Assembly: GCA_036897525.1 (NCBI GenBank)
Contig: JAYMTJ010000018.1
Coordinates: 62,001-126,000 of the forward strand
Length of the DNA stretch: 64,000 bases
Origin: Pelargonium x hortorum
Taxonomy: Eukaryota; Streptophyta; Magnoliopsida; Geraniales; Geraniaceae
Reading direction: 5' to 3'
The notes beneath the pieces were generated by a model. That model was given only the letters and a program-made list of their open reading frames with translations, made no database searches and was not told the DNA's origin. This document shows positions 61,237-64,000 of the stretch, in pieces (position 1 is the stretch's first letter; every line of letters begins with the position of its first letter). A program made the translations under genes and the position numbers.

Positions 61237-61309
61237 CGGTGTTTAGTTGAGTTGGTAGAACATGGAGCTTTAAAGCTAACGGTCGCCGGTTCAAGTCCCG
61301 CTAGATCCA
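61237..61309 (+). pseudogene. trnK: Degenerate trnK(UUU), plant mitochondrial type
   Basis: The element aligns without a gap over 73 bases to the plant mitochondrial trnK(UUU) sequence as I remember it, with about 59 positions the same. It keeps the D-loop AGTTGGTAG, the variable loop and most of the T-arm (GGTCG, GGTTCAAGTCC, discriminator A). The changes fall where they hurt: the acceptor arms CGGTGTT and TAGATCC pair at only about four of seven positions, the D-stem and T-stem each have a mismatch, and the anticodon stem TGGAG/GCTAA no longer pairs. The anticodon position reads TTA instead of TTT. No intact gene adjoins it. Apparent peptides across it on both strands are artefacts of tRNA sequence. 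It is a relict copy rather than a working gene, unless heavy RNA editing repaired it, which I consider unlikely. Confidence 0.7.
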
Positions 61310-64000
61310 AGAGATTACACTTTGTTAGTAATGAAATGAAGAGTTTAGTTTTTTTAGTAGTAAGTCTTGTAATTATGACAATGGAGTCTTTCTTGTGGTT
61401 AGATCAGAGCTCTCTTGTTCCAACATGTCAAAGGTTCAACTCGATTCATTGCTGGTAATCTGGTTTCATTGATTGGATTTTGTTCATGTTCTTTCTGTCT
61501 TAGCCAGTGTTGTTCTTTCTCCTTGTTCCCATTCTAAGTCTGGAATAGCATCCATTATGAATAACTTGCTTCTACTCGATCAAGAGTGCTTCTAGAAAAT
61601 TCCTTTGATACCTGCCTCCAAGAAACTTTAACTTAATAAATATTCAAGATCAAGAGCATTTCAGATACAACATAGCTAAAAGAGGGGAACCAAAGGCTTT
61701 TAGCTAGGAAGGGAAGCTCGTTGTCCTTGTTATATATAAGTAAAAATTCTGAAATGCAACTCTTTGAAAGGAATACACGGAAATGTTAACTACTTGATTG
61801 ACTACTTATCTTACTACAGAAAATTTTCTATTTTAGTACAGAGTCTAGATGTTTCTCCCTTTTTTTACAATTAAGTAATTCACAAAAAGTCAGATAATTG
61901 ATTCTCCTCGAATACACATCTATCTTATCGAACAAGTTTCATTAAGATAAGAAAAAAGGCTTACCAGCTCCTTCACGAAGGAATAGGAGCACAATCCCGT
62001 AAGGCTACAAATTTTCATATCTCATAGGAGTCTTTCTTTGTATCGCAATGTTAAGGTTACTTTTAGAATTCTAGGCGTATAAATAAAAGAAATTCTTGTT
62101 ATCGAAGCTTAAAATAAGAGAAATCTAGAGGTTCAAGGTTTGTACCTTTTACCTCGGAATAGATACTAAAGTCCCTCTGGGGACTCTAGAACTTCTAAAT
62201 AGTCAAGGCAAAGAAATTAACACAAAGGTTTTCATGTTCTGTTCTGTTTGTTTTAGTGTCTGGGACTGAGTAAAGATTAAAAATTTAAGCAGGGAGTTTT
62301 CTTATTTTCCTGAGCCAGGGTTTTTTTAGTAGCGAGTCACAGTTTATAAAGGAAGTCTTCTAGCTCCAGCTCTAGAAATAGGGATTGAGGGAATTCCGCT
62401 TTTATGTATTTGATGTACCTAACTTCGTTATGTTACAAACAAGGACCTAGGAATAGTAACGAATAGCGAAATCAGGTATAAGGTGAGTGTCTATGTTTTG
62501 CTTACTTTACCTATAATTAGAACAGGAAGTCTTATGGCTTGTGCTTCACTTGGAGAGTCTGGGCAATCCTCGGGTATTATATATAATATAAGTAGGGATT
62601 TTTCCGGCTCTTGCTTTCTTAACTTGATTTGATAATTAATTTGAATAAAAGAAAGATTAAAACTAAGTGGTTTTACTGCTATAGGGTCGAGGTAAAGTTT
62701 TACTTTTAGTTAAGGAGTTGATTCTATGTGGTACCCAACTTGACTTGTGCGAGTGCTGGTAAGAGAGTCTTTCTTTTGGGGCTAGTCAAATATCTAAAAT
62801 AAGGTCTAAGCTTGTTTGCTTCTTAAATCCAGAATAGAATACAGAGTGCGTATTGTCAAAGGCTCTTTTGAAGTTCAGGCTAAAGTAAGATCTTTCTTAG
62901 ACTTCTCGGACTTGGGCAATTTCGTAATTGAAGGAATATCAAGACTCAAATAGGACCCCGATTAAACTAAACATATGTAGGAAAACCTAGCTTATGCTTT
63001 TGTTAAACCCTTAGAGCTAGTAGTTAAGGGGCTGCGCGCTAGGTAACTTTTTTTACGAGGGAATCTAAGTTTTGGGGAAATCAATGAATAGGATTAAGTA
63101 GAGAATCAAGCAAGCGGGTTAAGTTGTAGACTTTTGGTTTACGGGTGTCCCACATAAAATTAGAGCATTCAAATTCTTTATTCCTTACAAGTTTTGCTCA
63201 AAATGTAATAAGGAGAATCCTCAAGCTAAATTTTTTACGTATTCCTCCCGTTTACTTGGACAGAGTTCGTTGTATAAAATAAGGGAGCGTGGTATCTACT
63301 CCTAAATAGAAGTTTAGCTAAAAGTTGGGTTAACTCTGCGAGTCTTTAGAAGGGGAAGCCTTTTCTTTTGTTATCGGTCAGTATTGTGTTACCAGAGACC
63401 CCTCGAGCAACACAATAAATTGTGGGTTTCCTTGTTATAATTTTCGGTTAAAAAAAGTAATTGTGCACAAGGGCTTCTTAAAGAAAGAGGTCTGAAGTGA
63501 TCCGGAAGGAATCTAAAAAGGCCCCCACAAAAGGTTTTTTCCATTCATTTTTTATATTCCTTAGCAATAAAGATAAGGTTTCCTTTATTTAAAGCTACCA
63601 CTAAGCGAGCCCCCTATTCTAAAATTTACATACAAGACTTGCACCTATAATCAATCTAAGTGACTCGTACCTTTTTTTTTTCTAGCCAGAAATTCTTGAG
63701 AGGAGCCCATAGAAGGCCAAAAAAAAGCTATTATACTACTACAAAACCCCGCCCGCTCTTAAAGTTTAGTAGTTGAAGAAACTAAAAGTTATGCTATACT
63801 GCAATAGCCAAGCTTTGCGTGATAGGCCTTCGCATAACCTGTCCCGTTTGTATATCAATCAAAGCCCCCGCGTTTGTTACGAAATTTATATGTTCTAAGA
63901 TTCCTAAATACAAGTCAAAAAAAGCCACATTTCCTCGGACCACTTTTCAATCCTGGAGTAAAATAGTCCTAGAATTTCTGTGCATTAAAACAAAGCTTAA
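61310..64000. other. Gene-free spacer
   Basis: No gene or strong structure was recognised. T-rich and A-rich runs are frequent (for example near 61860 and 63670). Confidence 0.55.

Noticed and set aside
61020-61458. Frames crossing the trnK relict on both strands (LAGLEPATVS-like and VAGSSPARS-like peptides)
   Set aside because: Such peptides are the usual spurious translations of tRNA sequence.

Overview
The window reads as gene-poor, AT-rich DNA (about one third G+C by eye on sampled lines) with almost no recognisable coding content. The best clue to its origin is three degenerate tRNA genes. The one at 61237-61309 matches the plant mitochondrial trnK(UUU) sequence I remember at about 59 of 73 positions without a gap. 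The one at 33425-33496 keeps long diagnostic stretches of plant mitochondrial trnQ(UUG). The one at 26004-26076 has exact tRNA geometry with intact D- and T-arm consensus but no isotype I can assign. With the lack of long frames, the simple repeats and one match to the plant mitochondrial CRTAAGAGA promoter core at 592-600, this suggests intergenic DNA of a large land-plant mitochondrial genome (moderate confidence). The G+C looks low for a flowering-plant mitogenome, so another streptophyte lineage, or nuclear DNA carrying mitochondrial fragments, stays possible.

Layout. 1-7300: spacer with short G/C palindromes, a (TA)n palindrome and a promoter-like motif. 7300-8300: a worn repeat-like block ending in a perfect 15-bp tandem duplication. 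8300-18000: spacer with a terminator-like hairpin at 13764-13785, a GAGA-loop hairpin at 15251 and a more protein-like island near 17160-17560. 18073-18600: the longest uninterrupted frame, 175 codons on the minus strand, unrecognised. 18600-26000: spacer with an island near 21470-21970 and a second terminator-like hairpin at 24392. 26000-34560: two tRNA relicts. 34563-35343: a 156-codon frame that becomes 260 codons if TGA is read as Trp. 35350-58700: spacer with hairpins, a nested palindrome at 38583-38640 and small tandem arrays. 58700-61220: a block of different texture built from recurring short words, followed by the trnK relict. 61310-64000: spacer.

I recognised no intact protein gene, rRNA, intron core, mobile element or CRISPR array. 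Most small frames are at chance length for this composition. No pathway or operon can be reconstructed. The window is best read as organellar spacer holding decayed tRNA genes, recurrent short G/C palindromes and two unidentified frames that are longer than expected by chance.
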